Shown here one piece after another: positions 32,842 through 43,571 of a stretch of 64,000 nt of DNA. The notes beneath the pieces were generated by a model. It saw only the letters and a program-made list of their open reading frames with translations. It had not been told where the DNA came from and did not search any database. Position numbers and translations under genes: made by a program. Origin of the DNA: Bicyclus anynana (taxonomy: Eukaryota; Arthropoda; Insecta; Lepidoptera; Nymphalidae); assembly GCF_947172395.1 (NCBI RefSeq), contig NC_069102.1:8958442-9022441 (forward strand). Direction: 5' to 3'. Each line of letters starts with the position of its first letter. Within the stretch, counting starts at the first letter, position 1.

Positions 32842-33604
32842 TTAGCGCTGAGTACGTTTATGTATTGTTGTGGACTGTAAGGTTACACCAGCAATCATAC
32901 AGTTCACAACAAAACAGCATTGCTACTTGGTAATACTTTTAATTGCAGTGGATGATTGGGATAGTATTAAAACGCAAATGCCAGAGAAATATGGGTTAGT
33001 GGTCGCAGGCCAGCATCGTACGTATCGGATGTACCGCATCAAACGGATTGTACTATTCTTTGTATAAAAAGCCACACAAAGTGCGTCCACTGATCCGCAT
33101 CGTATGGATCGCATCGGACGGAAAAAATCGGTGTGATGCGATGCTTCTGATATATATAAAAATACTAGAAAAATTTTAAGGGTATTAGTTGTATTTTTTC
33201 TAATAGAAACCTTTGTCATAAAAGGGTGCTTCAAACCTTTTATGATCGTCACACGCACGGCAGATATACAAGAGATATAGCACAAGTAGATTGTCCCTAA
33301 ATTGTATGTCTATAAATGGAATGGCAATAAAATTATTATCTCTGATCAACTTCAACTAAGATATAATTAAGTTACATTTTGTGACTTCTATTGTTTTTTA
33401 TTGCCAAATGATAGCAATTGGCGGAAGTTGAAAAGTGACATGACGTTATATTTCAACAAAGTAGATAGGTCCTAAATCCTAAATAAAAAGTTGCCTGAAA
33501 AAAATCGCTACGACGCAATAAAGTCGCGTTTTGTATTTATTTATATTAAATTACACGGACAACCACAAAAATCAAAGAGATTTTTCGTTGGTCCCTACTT
33601 ATTC
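32842..33604. other. spacer with ATCGCATCGG-type motif cluster
   Basis: Between 33010 and 33150 the words CGTATCGGATG, CCGCATC, GGATCGCATCGGACGG and GATGCGATGC cluster, partly in inverted order, suggesting a small foldback element. No gene is recognised. Confidence 0.35.
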
Positions 33605-33786
33605 AGTGTTAGCCGACGCCCCGCGGTTTTACTCGCTTAGTTACAGTTCCGGTGAGTGCACGGTGATGAAATATAGCATTTGACATTCACAAATAACGTG
33701 GCTTTCAAGTGGTAAAAGAGGGGGAGGGGGTAATCTCTGAACAAAAGAAAGAGGTAAACTTTACCTCTTATAATATTAGTATAGAT
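33605..33786 (-). mobile_element. Helitron-type element H1
   Basis: The minus-strand start ATCTATACTAATATTATAAG lies at the right. The end near 33609 reads GCGGGGCGTCGGCTAACA, with the terminal CTAGT degraded. The full-length LINE is inserted at its 5' edge. Confidence 0.6.
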
Positions 33787-33794
33787 CGTTATAG
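33784..33794. repeat. target-site duplication of LINE, left
   Basis: GATCGTTATAG, identical to 39107-39117. Confidence 0.9.
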
Positions 33795-33887
33795 TTTTTT
33801 TTTATCTTTATTTTAGGGAGCTGAGTCCATTTTGGACTATGCCGCTCCGTAAGGCCGCCTTTGAAACAATGCTAATAATTTAATTAA

Positions 33888-36800
33888 TTACCTTAAACTT
33901 TTCCTATAAAGCTGTAACAGCGCCCTGGCCTCCTCTGATTGAGGATGTGCCAGTGCGCTATTACAGCCGCCCACCTCTCTTAGTGCAGGAAATCTAAACA
34001 GCACTTCCCGTCGCACTGCCTCGTTTCTGACACACTCCAACAACACGTGGTAGATGTCCTCTGGCCTGTCACAGTCTGGGCAATTTGGTGACGGAACTTT
34101 TCCCATCAGGAAACCAAACGTGTTAGTTGGAATGTGTGCAGATCGGAGTCGCAGGGTATCAACAACGTCCTTTCGGTTAAGAGAGCAGTTGTTAATCCAG
34201 CTACTAATTGGTACTTGTTGGATGGTACGAAACCATATACCTTTATATTTTGAGCGCAAGTCGAAGTATTCATGCCACATATCATTGCATTTGTTCTTTA
34301 CCAAACTTACACAGTCAGAATAACAAGGAGATACATACATTAAATCGCCATCATATGTAGCTTGATCTGCCAATTGATCTGCCCTGCTATTCCCGCTAAT
34401 ACCTATGTGTGATGGAATCCACTGAATTTTAATAGATTTATTTACAGATTTGAGGTATAAAATGACTTTAATAATTTCGTAAGCTACAGGTAGTCCTCGA
34501 AAATTCGAGGTGCATCTAGCTAGATGTTGAAGGGCACTTTTACAATCGGTTAGAATTACAAACTTATCAAAACTAATGGAACAAATATAAGACAATGCTT
34601 TAACAATGGCTAACAGTTCTACATGCATAATAGAAATATTAGACTGAATTTGAAATTTTGCCTCAACTCCTTGTTGTGGATCCAAGAATGCTGCACCTGA
34701 ACTAATGGTGTTTTTAGAACCATCTGTGTAAATTTGGTAAAAATCATCGTACTTTCTCTCCAAATACTTAATACAGATTTCGTATAGATGTGTAATATTA
34801 TATTTATTTTTAGGTTGGTGAATATCCTCCACATTAAAATACAAAACATCATTAAGATCTATTTGGCTAACCCACAAATCCATACTATACATTTCTAATT
34901 TATTACTTGTGTGTAGTAAAGTATCTACCCAATCACCTTGAACCGAAGCGAGTAAAGGAATCTTTCTTCTCTTCCAAAAATTAGGGGTAGATCTAGATAA
35001 CAATAGCTGTAAACAACTTATTAAGTCCTCTTTACTGGACAACGATTTGGATTTTAATAAAAATTTTCCTGCTAAGAAAATTCTACGAATGTTCAATGGC
35101 TGTAAATTTAACTCTGTCTCCATAACATGGATAGGTGTACTTTTTAAGAAGCCACCTATAACTCGCATAGCCGTGTTTTGTACTCTGTCTAATTTATTTA
35201 AATGAAAGTTACAGCTGTCGGAATATAGGAAACAACCATAATCTAATCGGCTCCTAATAATGGCTAAATATAGGCGTCGTAAATGACGAGGATGTATTCC
35301 CCAACCTGACCCTGCTAATACTTTAAAAACATTAAGAAATTTCAAGGCCTTTTCTTTAATTTCTGCAATATGTTTAGTCCATCTTAATGATCGATCTAAC
35401 CACATTCCTAAATACTTTACGTTAGTTTCTGTTTTAAGAGTTTGACTATTAATTTTAATTATGGCTGGAGATCTATTTGTTCCCTTTTTAAATACGCATA
35501 TATTACTTTTGGATGCAGATATTTCTAACCCTATCTCAGCTAATAAGACATATAATTTATTCAAAGCGTGTTGGACATGTTGAACACATTCATTAAGTTT
35601 TTTGTTAGACGAGTATAAAGCAAAATCATCAGCGTACTGTAATACTTCAATATTGCAATTGGTAATTTGACTATATATATTAGATGTCACTATATTGAAT
35701 AGTAAAGGTGATAAAGGGTCTCCTTGAGCTAAGCCTCGGCCAGTATTACGCGACGTAGAACAATGATTTGCTTTGATTTTCAAATTACGGTCTTTTAAAA
35801 ATTCCCATAAATAATTACACACTTTAATACCTACACCTAAATTGTCTAACTTGCATAAAAGAGTACTTATATCAACATTATTGTAAGCGTTATCTATGTC
35901 GATAAAACATCCTACTGTAACTTCATTATTTGTAAATCCTAATTGTATTTGTGATACTAGCTTAGCTAGTCCATCGAAACAGGAATGACAATGTCTAAAA
36001 CCTACAGAATTATGTGAAAATACATTATTTCTTTCCATAAACCATTCTAATCGTTTATTAATTATAGAATGAAAGATTTTACAAACACAAGAGATGAGGG
36101 ATATCGGCCTTAAAGACGAGTAATTATCTAAATTTCGGCCTGGCTTCGGAATGGGTAAAATACTGATTTCCCGCCATTGCAATGGTACAAAACTAGTTGA
36201 TAAAAATAAATTGTAAAGATTAATCAACCATTGTTTAGCAACTAATGGCATGTTATAAATCATGGAATATGAAATATCGTCACATCCAGGAGCTGTATCC
36301 TTTGTTTTTATTGATTTATTCAGTTCATGAATGGTAATGGGTGTTTCTAAAAGAGTGTTGTCGTTTGTAAATAATGGTTTACGAGGAGAAACGTAATCCG
36401 GACACAAACTATGTAAAAGAGCGTTAGATTTATCAGCATCTACGTGATGGCGAGGGACTTTATGACCTTTCAGCCAACGCATACGATGCCACATATCGTT
36501 TGTCGATGTTACTTCATTAATTGATGAGCAAAATTTTTGATACGATTTATATTGTTCACGCCTAATATTTCTCTGTGTCTCTGCAACAGCACATTCTAAG
36601 TCCTTTAAATTTGTAGGCGTTGGATTACGTCTAAATTTACCTAATGCTAATCTTCTTTTGGCAACTGATTGAGACAGTTCAGGATTCCAATATTCTCTGG
36701 GTTTAAAATTACTTTGTGGATTTAAACAATATTTAATATAAGGGATATGTAGTTCAGCTGCTTTGTTAATATTATTAATAAATAAATTATATGCCATCTG

Positions 36801-37595
36801 AGGATCTTCTGGGAAAACTAAGTCTTTAAATAAGTTATCAAGGTCTGAGTGATAACTTTCCCACTTGGCCAATTTAAAATTTCGTTTCTTCTCTATTTTA
36901 AAATTAGAGATGTAAGACGTGTTTATTCTAATTACAAAATGATCGCTACCTAGCGATTCATTTAATACCAGCCATCTTATCCTTAGTGCAATGTCAGGAG
37001 AGATTAATGTAATATCTGGCGAAGTCTCGCGTAATTGACCATCAACAAGTTGAAAACGAGTAGTGGAACCATCGTTTAGTACAATAAAACTACTATCGCT
37101 TATTGCATCAAGAAGTTGGGCACCTCTATGATCAGATTTACTTGACCACAAAGAGTGGTGTGCATTAAAGTCCCCAAGTATAATAGTATTGGTCATATTG
37201 ATGGAGAAAATTCTATCCCAATCAGCTTTCGTAGTTCTAATATTGGATGGGCAGTACACACAAATGACATTACGAATTATGTCACAATTACTTATTTTTA
37301 CGTGTATTATTTCTATTCCAGGGTTGGGATGTTCTACTCTACACATGTATGACTGTAAAGATTTGTGAGTTAGTATAGCCACTCCGCCAAACGATTCGTC
37401 CCTATCGCAGCGAAATATGTTGTAATCTCTAACCTTGATACACCTTTCAATATCGAGCCAGGTTTCACATAACGCTGCAACATGAATCTTTTCTTGGATT
37501 AACAACTGCTCGAATGCTTGTAATTTTGGACGTATACTGCGGGCATTCCACTGTACTAAGTTTAAATTAATATGTTTTTGGGCGTATTGATCCAT
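33888..37595 (-). CDS. LINE ORF2: endonuclease, reverse transcriptase, RNase H
   Basis: 1235 residues, no internal stop. The N-terminal apurinic-type endonuclease shows LNLVQWNARSI (about 10-20), LCETWL (about 42-47), ILGDFNAHH (about 138-146) and SDHFVI (about 218). Reverse transcriptase follows: ILPIPKPGR, FIDIDNAYNNVD, GLAQGDPLSPLLFNI and catalytic YADD near residue 653, then KYLGMWLD. RNase H begins near 950: YTDGSK (D), HVELLAI (E), LTDCKSAL (D) and WIPSHIGISGNSRADQLAD (H, D). A CPDC-x7-H-x4-C zinc motif lies near 1185. All catalytic acids seen in the family are present. ORF2 starts 4 bases after the ORF1 stop, so its translation probably relies on reinitiation or read-through coupling. 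The product nicks target DNA and primes cDNA synthesis from the LINE RNA. Confidence 0.95.
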   Translation of the reverse strand: MDQYAQKHINLNLVQWNARSIRPKLQAFEQLLIQEKIHVAALCETWLDIERCIKVRDYNIFRCDRDESFGGVAILTHKSLQSYMCRVEHPNPGIEIIHVKISNCDIIRNVICVYCPSNIRTTKADWDRIFSINMTNTIILGDFNAHHSLWSSKSDHRGAQLLDAISDSSFIVLNDGSTTRFQLVDGQLRETSPDITLISPDIALRIRWLVLNESLGSDHFVIRINTSYISNFKIEKKRNFKLAKWESYHSDLDNLFKDLVFPEDPQMAYNLFINNINKAAELHIPYIKYCLNPQSNFKPREYWNPELSQSVAKRRLALGKFRRNPTPTNLKDLECAVAETQRNIRREQYKSYQKFCSSINEVTSTNDMWHRMRWLKGHKVPRHHVDADKSNALLHSLCPDYVSPRKPLFTNDNTLLETPITIHELNKSIKTKDTAPGCDDISYSMIYNMPLVAKQWLINLYNLFLSTSFVPLQWREISILPIPKPGRNLDNYSSLRPISLISCVCKIFHSIINKRLEWFMERNNVFSHNSVGFRHCHSCFDGLAKLVSQIQLGFTNNEVTVGCFIDIDNAYNNVDISTLLCKLDNLGVGIKVCNYLWEFLKDRNLKIKANHCSTSRNTGRGLAQGDPLSPLLFNIVTSNIYSQITNCNIEVLQYADDFALYSSNKKLNECVQHVQHALNKLYVLLAEIGLEISASKSNICVFKKGTNRSPAIIKINSQTLKTETNVKYLGMWLDRSLRWTKHIAEIKEKALKFLNVFKVLAGSGWGIHPRHLRRLYLAIIRSRLDYGCFLYSDSCNFHLNKLDRVQNTAMRVIGGFLKSTPIHVMETELNLQPLNIRRIFLAGKFLLKSKSLSSKEDLISCLQLLLSRSTPNFWKRRKIPLLASVQGDWVDTLLHTSNKLEMYSMDLWVSQIDLNDVLYFNVEDIHQPKNKYNITHLYEICIKYLERKYDDFYQIYTDGSKNTISSGAAFLDPQQGVEAKFQIQSNISIMHVELLAIVKALSYICSISFDKFVILTDCKSALQHLARCTSNFRGLPVAYEIIKVILYLKSVNKSIKIQWIPSHIGISGNSRADQLADQATYDGDLMYVSPCYSDCVSLVKNKCNDMWHEYFDLRSKYKGIWFRTIQQVPISSWINNCSLNRKDVVDTLRLRSAHIPTNTFGFLMGKVPSPNCPDCDRPEDIYHVLLECVRNEAVRREVLFRFPALREVGGCNSALAHPQSEEARALLQLYRKSLR

Positions 37596-37599
37596 AACA

Positions 37600-38994
37600 T
37601 TAAATTAACAAATTAACTACACTCTTAATCACTGGAATCTTTGTAATAATGTCATGAAATACAAATTTCACCCACTGCATAAAATATTTAAAACCTCTCT
37701 TTATCTTGTCCATCCAGGATTCATCTGTCTTACTAAATAATACTGTCTTGAGTTTTTCAAGTAAATACATTAGGTAAACTTGAAACTCGGGTATAGTTTC
37801 CTCTTCTTTATCATCTCCTCTTTCACCAATATTTTCATCTCTCATTTTCGAATTTTTACTAGTCTCTGATTCACATTCCGACTCCGACCATTCCATTTCC
37901 TGCTGCTGGTTATCAATAGTAAAGAATATTTTCCTCTTTCTCCTTTTCTTCTTATTCTTCTTCTTTTTGTCATGTTCTTCACTCTTCGTAGTCCATTCTT
38001 CTGTTGTAGTTTTTCTTTCTTTTGTTGTTTTCTTATCCTCCTTGGTCTCTGATGTAGATGGCATTGACGTGGTTTGATAATCCATATTATTCTGATACGA
38101 TTTTTTAGATTGCGGTGGGGGGGAGGGGGGGACATATAGTAAACCTGCTTTCTGATATGTGCAATTAAACTCCGACATCAGTTGGCGGATTTTTTTCTCT
38201 TTCATGTAGACTGGGCAACTTTTTGATAACGAAATATGATTTCCACCGCAGTTACAGCATTTAAATGTGGTGCGGTCACAGTTTGCATGGTTCTCTCCAC
38301 ATTTCGGGCATCGAATTCTATTGGAAGGGCACATCTTGATGAGATGTCCAAATCGCCAGCACTTTGAACACTGGGTTACTGGAAACACAAATGGTTCCAC
38401 TCGGATACGCATATGGTGCAGGTATATATAAGGAGGCAGTCTGGATCCTACAAAGCCAATTCTTAGCTTCTCGCTTGGAACCCACGTACCTTCATCTGTT
38501 CGGCGGTTTAAGCGTTTTACGGAAATTATAGCTTCATCAGATGAGACATTGTTTAACAGCTCTTCAACTGTTATTTCCAGTTCAATGTCTGAGACCATTC
38601 CATATGATACCCCTACCTCCCAGGTTTTTTGGATTCTCCAGTTCAACCTCTTAAATTCCCCGTGGCTAATTAATTTATCCGCATTTACGACTTTATCAAA
38701 GTCCACTAAAATTTTAAACGGGTTTATATATCTAACGCGCGTAATGCCATCTATATCGTGCACTCGAAATAATTTTGCTAGCGCAAATTGTTTCGGTAAT
38801 TTTTCTGCATGTGTAATACATACTTGGATTTTCAACTCAGTTTGATTTTGTCCTCTCTGTTTTCTCTTCGAATCTCTAGACACATTTTGCCACTCGGCCT
38901 CACTATCCTCGTCCTCCGTCATTCTACGCTTTCGCGACTCCTGTTGTATGTCCTCTAACTCCGACTCAACATAACACTCCTCACCGTCATTCAT
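37600..38994 (-). CDS. LINE ORF1: gag-like RNA-binding protein with three zinc knuckles
   Basis: 464 residues. The N-terminus is acidic/basic (MNDGEECYVESELEDIQQES, then KRRM...KRKQRG). A central globular part carries EVGVSYGMVSDIELEIT. Three CCHC-type knuckles follow at about 207-260: CSKCWRFGHLIKMC, CPKCGENHANC and CNCGGNHISLSKSC. After these come a proline run (PPSPPPQ), a lysine-rich stretch (KKKKNKKKRRKRK) and a hydrophobic C-terminus. This is the usual ORF1 layout of gag-type LINEs, where the protein coats the element RNA. The start ATG at 38994 is the first in frame and leaves a 112-bp leader. Confidence 0.92.
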   Translation of the reverse strand: MNDGEECYVESELEDIQQESRKRRMTEDEDSEAEWQNVSRDSKRKQRGQNQTELKIQVCITHAEKLPKQFALAKLFRVHDIDGITRVRYINPFKILVDFDKVVNADKLISHGEFKRLNWRIQKTWEVGVSYGMVSDIELEITVEELLNNVSSDEAIISVKRLNRRTDEGTWVPSEKLRIGFVGSRLPPYIYLHHMRIRVEPFVFPVTQCSKCWRFGHLIKMCPSNRIRCPKCGENHANCDRTTFKCCNCGGNHISLSKSCPVYMKEKKIRQLMSEFNCTYQKAGLLYVPPSPPPQSKKSYQNNMDYQTTSMPSTSETKEDKKTTKERKTTTEEWTTKSEEHDKKKKNKKKRRKRKIFFTIDNQQQEMEWSESECESETSKNSKMRDENIGERGDDKEEETIPEFQVYLMYLLEKLKTVLFSKTDESWMDKIKRGFKYFMQWVKFVFHDIITKIPVIKSVVNLLI

Positions 38995-39106
38995 CGGTCC
39001 GCTAAATACCTACAAATGCAGGTAAGCGGCCGGCGGCCGTCCGGCCGGTTCGCTAATAACACAATGAAACGAGACGTGTGCCCAGTAACAAGTGCGACGC
39101 GCGACT
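38995..39106 (-). promoter_or_regulatory. LINE 5' untranslated leader, probable internal promoter
   Basis: The leader lies between the target-site duplication and the ORF1 start. It is GC-rich, unlike the flanks. LINEs of this type normally carry a downstream (internal) promoter here; no specific box was recognised. Confidence 0.45.
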
Positions 39107-39117
39107 GATCGTTATAG
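39107..39117. repeat. target-site duplication of LINE, right
   Basis: GATCGTTATAG, identical to 33784-33794. Confidence 0.9.
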
Positions 39118-40009
39118 TTTGTGTCCTTAAATAGTGGTGTAGGTACAAATACGTACGAGTATGGTGAATTAAATAAATACAACTATTTACTAGTCTTTAT
39201 GCCAACTATTACAGAAAATCTAACTTTATTTTTATCAAATCAAAAAGAAGTCATATTTTGTTTGTACATTTGATAAATAAATGTGTAGCAGTATTTTGCG
39301 AGTATTCCTCCTTTATTAAAGGTTGCTTAAAACTAACATAAGCAGAGTATAAGCGGTCGCAGAGCCACTGGAGCGAGAGAATGCGCGATGACGGCTGCTA
39401 TCTGGCGTTAATTACGCTTGACCGACCCCGCGCGCGTCTGAACGAGGCTGTTTTCAATCACACAATATATTAATTGTTTTTTACAAAATATGCGTTTTTT
39501 TTAAACGTTACTCATAGTTTTGAATATATATTTTTTTAATAATAATAATATTTATTTAAGAAAAATACACATAAAAAATGAAACAATAGCCTTATTACTA
39601 AAAGTTACTACTAAGTATACAATATACAAGTACATGCTTATTTAATATAAGTATACTTAAATGTGTTAATCCAAAAATTAAATGTGTAAATCCAAATAAT
39701 TAATGTGATGGAAGTTGCACTAGTATAAACCGTGTCGCAATTTAGTTTAGACCTTTTTGAAAAACCGTAAAAATGTGACTCTGTATCATTCAAAGTTTCA
39801 GTGATACCACGCCATCTATATATACGTTTTTAATCAAATAACTTGTTTGTAAAAACAAATACATTTTTTTTTATAACAGTCAAAGTTCTAAGGACTACTG
39901 TTTTTAGGGTGTGAGAAAAAAGTCTGATGTGAGAAAATGAATAAAACTCGCTTTCCTTAAGATACTCTCATATAATTTCTCACCTAATATGACAGTTCTA
40001 GTCTTCAAT
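39118..40009. other. unassigned spacer
   Basis: 39350-39450 is GC-rich with no repeat match; the rest is AT-rich. No exon is recognised. Confidence 0.3.
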
Positions 40010-40174
40010 CGCACGAGAGTTTTTAACGAGACGTTAATAAGCGCTAAATGCAGGTCTATTTCCAATGCCCCAAATTGAAAATTCAACACTGCTCACTGTC
40101 TGAACAAATACTTGGGAATGCATTTGTTGTTTTGAACGCTTTTTTAACGCCCGTTAAAAAAATACTCTCGTGCG
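40010..40174. mobile_element. short MITE with CGCACGAGAGT ends
   Basis: The left end CGCACGAGAGTTTTTAACG and the right end reversed, CGCACGAGAGTATTTTTTTA, are inverted repeats. AAT flanks both sides (40007-40009, 40175-40177), a possible 3-bp duplication. About 165 bp, no frame. Confidence 0.65.
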
Positions 40175-41450
40175 AATGATTTCCAGCACGTTCAGGGTTT
40201 TTATAGTGATCGAATTTTCATTCTTCTTTTTCGGTATTATAAATATGATATTCTAAAATACATTGAAGTTACTCATCAGTGAATTTCGCGTCATATTCCA
40301 GCGTGCATATTAATGGGGAGGTTGACTTGTGTACGAATTAACGGCGCTTGGCCGACGTACCGACTAATAGTCGCCGAGCGCCGCTCTGGCGCCGCGCCAG
40401 GCGCCTCGCAAGCTCATTTGCATTTCCATACTGTTGCTCGCACGGGCTGGAAATGCTCAACAAGTGTTGAACCTTGTTATTTTTCCTTTAAGATACGAGT
40501 ATGGGCGAGTTAGTAAGCGTTTTTGCGTTCATATTGGACTAACGGATGCCTCGTGTAGTTTCCGTTTCCGTCGGAATACGGGGATAAAATATAGCCTACG
40601 TTACTTGTTGATAAAGCTTTCAATTTTTAAAGTTGGTTTCGTGATTCCGCTGAAACGACCAAACAAAGTGTTCTCTATATACTTTCGTATGTTTAATATA
40701 CTCGAAGGATAGCGAACACCTTCGAATCCACTCGAATTTCCGTGCGTTAAATTCCTTTTTTTTCATATATTACGTAGGAACCATTATTTTTTTATGTATA
40801 AAAAGGGATGTGAAGTATCGATCCAAGAATGTATACTCTCTCAAAATTTTCAGTCAAATCAATTCAGTTGCGGTGAGTAACAAACATACAAACTTACACA
40901 AACTGAAAAGTACTTTCTACCTGTGATGTTAAAGTTTCTGTTTCATTAACATCATCTTTTAATATTAATCAATCCATTAAAGTAGGCTGATAACAATTAG
41001 CCTTTATAGTGGCTGACTGCCATTACCCAAATAACAACTACTCGTCTACTATCTACTACTATCAACATTACGTAACCATCGATAACTAAATCGCTGTCTA
41101 GCAAAAATAACGAAAAGCCCATCGACACAGACTAAATTGCTGTATAAAATACAACGAAAGCAGCCAACGAACAATGTACTCAAGGCCAGTTTGGGACAAG
41201 CGTACAAAACTGTTGAGCAAGAGCAATTACATTAGGTAAAGTAATCGCCGACCGGCCAAATGAAGTTAGAGTATCCGAAGGATCACCGCGGATCCGCCCT
41301 CAATTAAAATCTCATTATGACGATACCCCGTGGAGACTTGATTACGGGACATTACGACTCGCTGTTAATTACAATTGACAGTTTACTGTGTTGCTATTGC
41401 TTACATGAGAAGGTACCTTAAATATAGGTAATGTAAGGCTATTTTGTCTT
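40175..41450. other. spacer with GC-rich island
   Basis: 40310-40420 is GC-rich (GCGCCGCGCCAGGCGCC) and unmatched elsewhere. The remaining sequence is AT-rich. The frames at 40313 and 40434 show no domain. Confidence 0.3.
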
Positions 41451-41660
41451 GATGTCATCATCAAATACAACCCACATTCGGCACACTGTTGAGCAAGAGT
41501 CTCCTCTCAGAAAGAAAGGGGTTAGGGTGACAGTCCACCACCCCAAATGCGGATTCGCAGACTTCACATACGAGTTCGTAGAGAATTACGAAAATGCTCA
41601 GGTATGCAGGTTTCTTCACGATGTTTTTCCTTCGCCGTTTGAGAGACGTGATATTGAGAG
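41451..41660 (-). repeat. SINE-B, 5'-truncated, diverged
   Basis: It matches the 3' two thirds of the family in reverse (GAGTCTCCTCTCAGAA, CCACCACCCCAAATGCGG, CCGTTTGAGAGACGTGAT). The tRNA head is absent. Confidence 0.8.
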
Positions 41661-41769
41661 ACGATTGAATGACTTTTTGAAAAGTAAAAGCATTGACTTT
41701 GTATCAGTATTTATGTATAGTGTACTACTCATTACACTATATGACTTGCTACTTGAATATTGGTAAATA

Positions 41770-41945
41770 GTGTTGTGGGCTCCTCAAGGCTCGTCTGAAA
41801 CCTTGGTAACTTTAATTTTAAGATTTCGACTTTATTATCTTACCATTATCTAATATTAATATTACATTACGTCTCAAAGGTGCTTGTAAACTAAGCCTTA
41901 TTAAAGTAAATAAACTTTGACTTTGACTTTTGACTTTTACATTCT
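41770..41945 (+). mobile_element. non-LTR 3' UTR fragment (family U)
   Basis: GTGGGCTCCTCAAGGCTCG, TGCTTGTAAACTAAGCC and the tail TTTGACTTTGACTTTTGAC are the + strand version of the pieces at 9.2 and 45.2 kb. The (TGACTTT)n tail marks the 3' end. Confidence 0.65.
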
Positions 41946-41986
41946 AAAAATGCTGCTTAATTTTTGCGGTTTAGAATTTTCACTTA

Positions 41987-42289
41987 TAGTCCAGTAATTT
42001 TAGGCATTTTATACCCCAATCTGGGGAAAAATTCCTAGTGAGCTGAATTTTTGTATACACCTTTATTACGGCGTTATTATGAAGTTGTGAAAAATCGACA
42101 TCGATATCGTGCCGGCTAAAAAAATTACAGAGGTCAAAAGGTCACGAAAATCAGTTTTTTGCAAATATTTCGCGACCTATTGCTCGGACGTCAATAGAGG
42201 TCATTATAAAAATTGTTTCTCATAAAATTGTCTACAAAAAATGTCTCTTATAGTTTTTCTGTAAAATTAACGGTCTTCCGATCATAGCG
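41987..42289 (+). repeat. left terminal inverted repeat of CXC element
   Basis: It pairs with 43572-43864. The outer end has an extra TTTTATACCCCA-like segment missing from the right arm. Shared words include CGCGACCTATTGCTCGGACG and GGTCATTATAAAAATTG. Confidence 0.9.
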
Positions 42290-42478
42290 GCAAGAATGCA
42301 CTCACATACGGTATTGTATACTGTACACCAAGGCGTAAACTCTATTGCTTTTTAGTAATGTTTGTAAATGTCTCTAAATCTTTTATTTTACATTTAGATG
42401 TTTCCAGAAAGATATATTTATCGTATAGGGGTTTAGGTTTTTAGTAAGACGTACTATATCTCATTCTAATGACCTTCA

Positions 42479-43367
42479 ATGGCAGATGTTTCGTATATCA
42501 TTGTTCCAAGACCAGTCCCTTTATACCTGCTACTGCCAGTCAGACTGAGTATACTCATAGCACGCACTCAAATACTTGATCAATCTACATCAATTTTTTT
42601 CAAAAAACCAGGAAAAAACAATGCTAAAACAAAAATATACTCGACTGGTAGCCTCAACAAGTATCCACATTGCAAAAAAAATATTCTGTTTCTGCATGCC
42701 ATGACCGGATGCGATACAACTTCAGCACTTTTTGGGAAAGGAAAATTGAAAGTCATGAAGATGTTTGAAAAAAGACCCGATTTAAACAATTGTACAGAAA
42801 TATTCCAACAAGAAAATTGCTCTCGAGATGTCATTGTCAATACTGGAATACATTTTCTACTAGCTGTATACGGTGCTCCAAAATCAGAAAATTCAATTGA
42901 TAATTACAGATAAAAGCTACAGCTTTGCTAAATTAACAAGACAAAGTACAGCTGTAAAATTTCCTTCATTACCACCTACTTTTTCAGCTCAACAGCATAT
43001 TTTTCGAGCATATTACCAAATACAAACCTGGCTAGGAAGAGACATCGATCCAGAACAGTGGGGTTGGGAGTTAAAAAATGATATGCTGCATCCAATAATG
43101 ACTTTATTACCACCAGCACCCGATGAACTACTGAATACAATCTTTTGTAATTGTACAAAAGGTTGTGGCGGCAAATGTGGATGCAAAAAAATTGGATTGA
43201 GATGCTCAAAAGTTTGTGGGCATTGCCGCGGCCAGTCATGCTTAAACGCAGAGTCAACGAATGATGAAAATGATGAAGATGTAGATTTAAATCAAGAAAT
43301 AACTCCACTTGACATTTTGTCAGTAGCCAATAACGATAGTGAAGCTGAAAATATTGACAATGAATAA
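42479..43367 (+). pseudogene. CXC-domain protein of the long-TIR element, frameshifted
   Basis: Two overlapping frames together make one gene: 42479-42913 (144 codons) and 42873-43367 (164 codons), joined by a frameshift near 42900-42915. The first has FLHAMTGCDTTSALFGKGK, a motif recurrent in multi-copy uncharacterised invertebrate proteins; its GCD and G-K-G-K spacing recalls the helix-turn region of FEN1/XPG-type nucleases (inference). The second has LPPTFSAQQHIFRAYYQIQ, DPEQWGWELKND and a cysteine-rich CXC block CNCTKGCGGKCGCKKIGLRC then CGHCRGQSC, as in tesmin/TSO1 DNA-binding domains, and ends in an acidic tail. The 5' end of the gene seems to be missing. Position between perfect long inverted ends suggests that it is, or was, the element's own protein. 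Probably inactive. Confidence 0.75.
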
Positions 43368-43571
43368 AAAAAAAATTATTCGCAAATATTTATTTTTTTC
43401 GGTATTTTTCAAAATTTTGATAAAAAAATATTAATTGTTAATTAAAATAAACTTTCATTATATATCATGGATTATGCCTACGGGGGAAACCATGTAAAAA
43501 ACGCGCCTTGCATTCTACCTCGAAGGTGGTGAGGAAACGAGTGCATCGTCACAATATAGTCGCTTTCTCAG

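Larger units (their letters stand above)
33795..39106 (-). mobile_element. full-length non-LTR retrotransposon (LINE, RNase H-bearing, I/R1-like group)
   Basis: This 5.3-kb element on the minus strand has two intact ORFs, a short 5' leader (38995-39106), a 3' UTR of about 90 bp and a poly(A) tail (T-run 33795-33803). The 11-bp word GATCGTTATAG flanks it at 33784-33794 and 39107-39117, a clean target-site duplication, so the ends are defined and the copy is full length. Intact frames suggest a recent, possibly still competent insertion. The clade is uncertain: the C-terminal RNase H and gag-type ORF1 point to the I-like assemblage more than to classic Jockey. Confidence 0.93.

Noticed and set aside
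34054..34323. Plus-strand frames inside 33.9-39.0 kb
   Set aside because: Antisense shadows of the LINE ORFs.
42580..43308. Minus-strand frames of 86 and 110 codons within the CXC element
   Set aside because: Antisense shadows of the CXC gene, which has recognisable motifs on the + strand.
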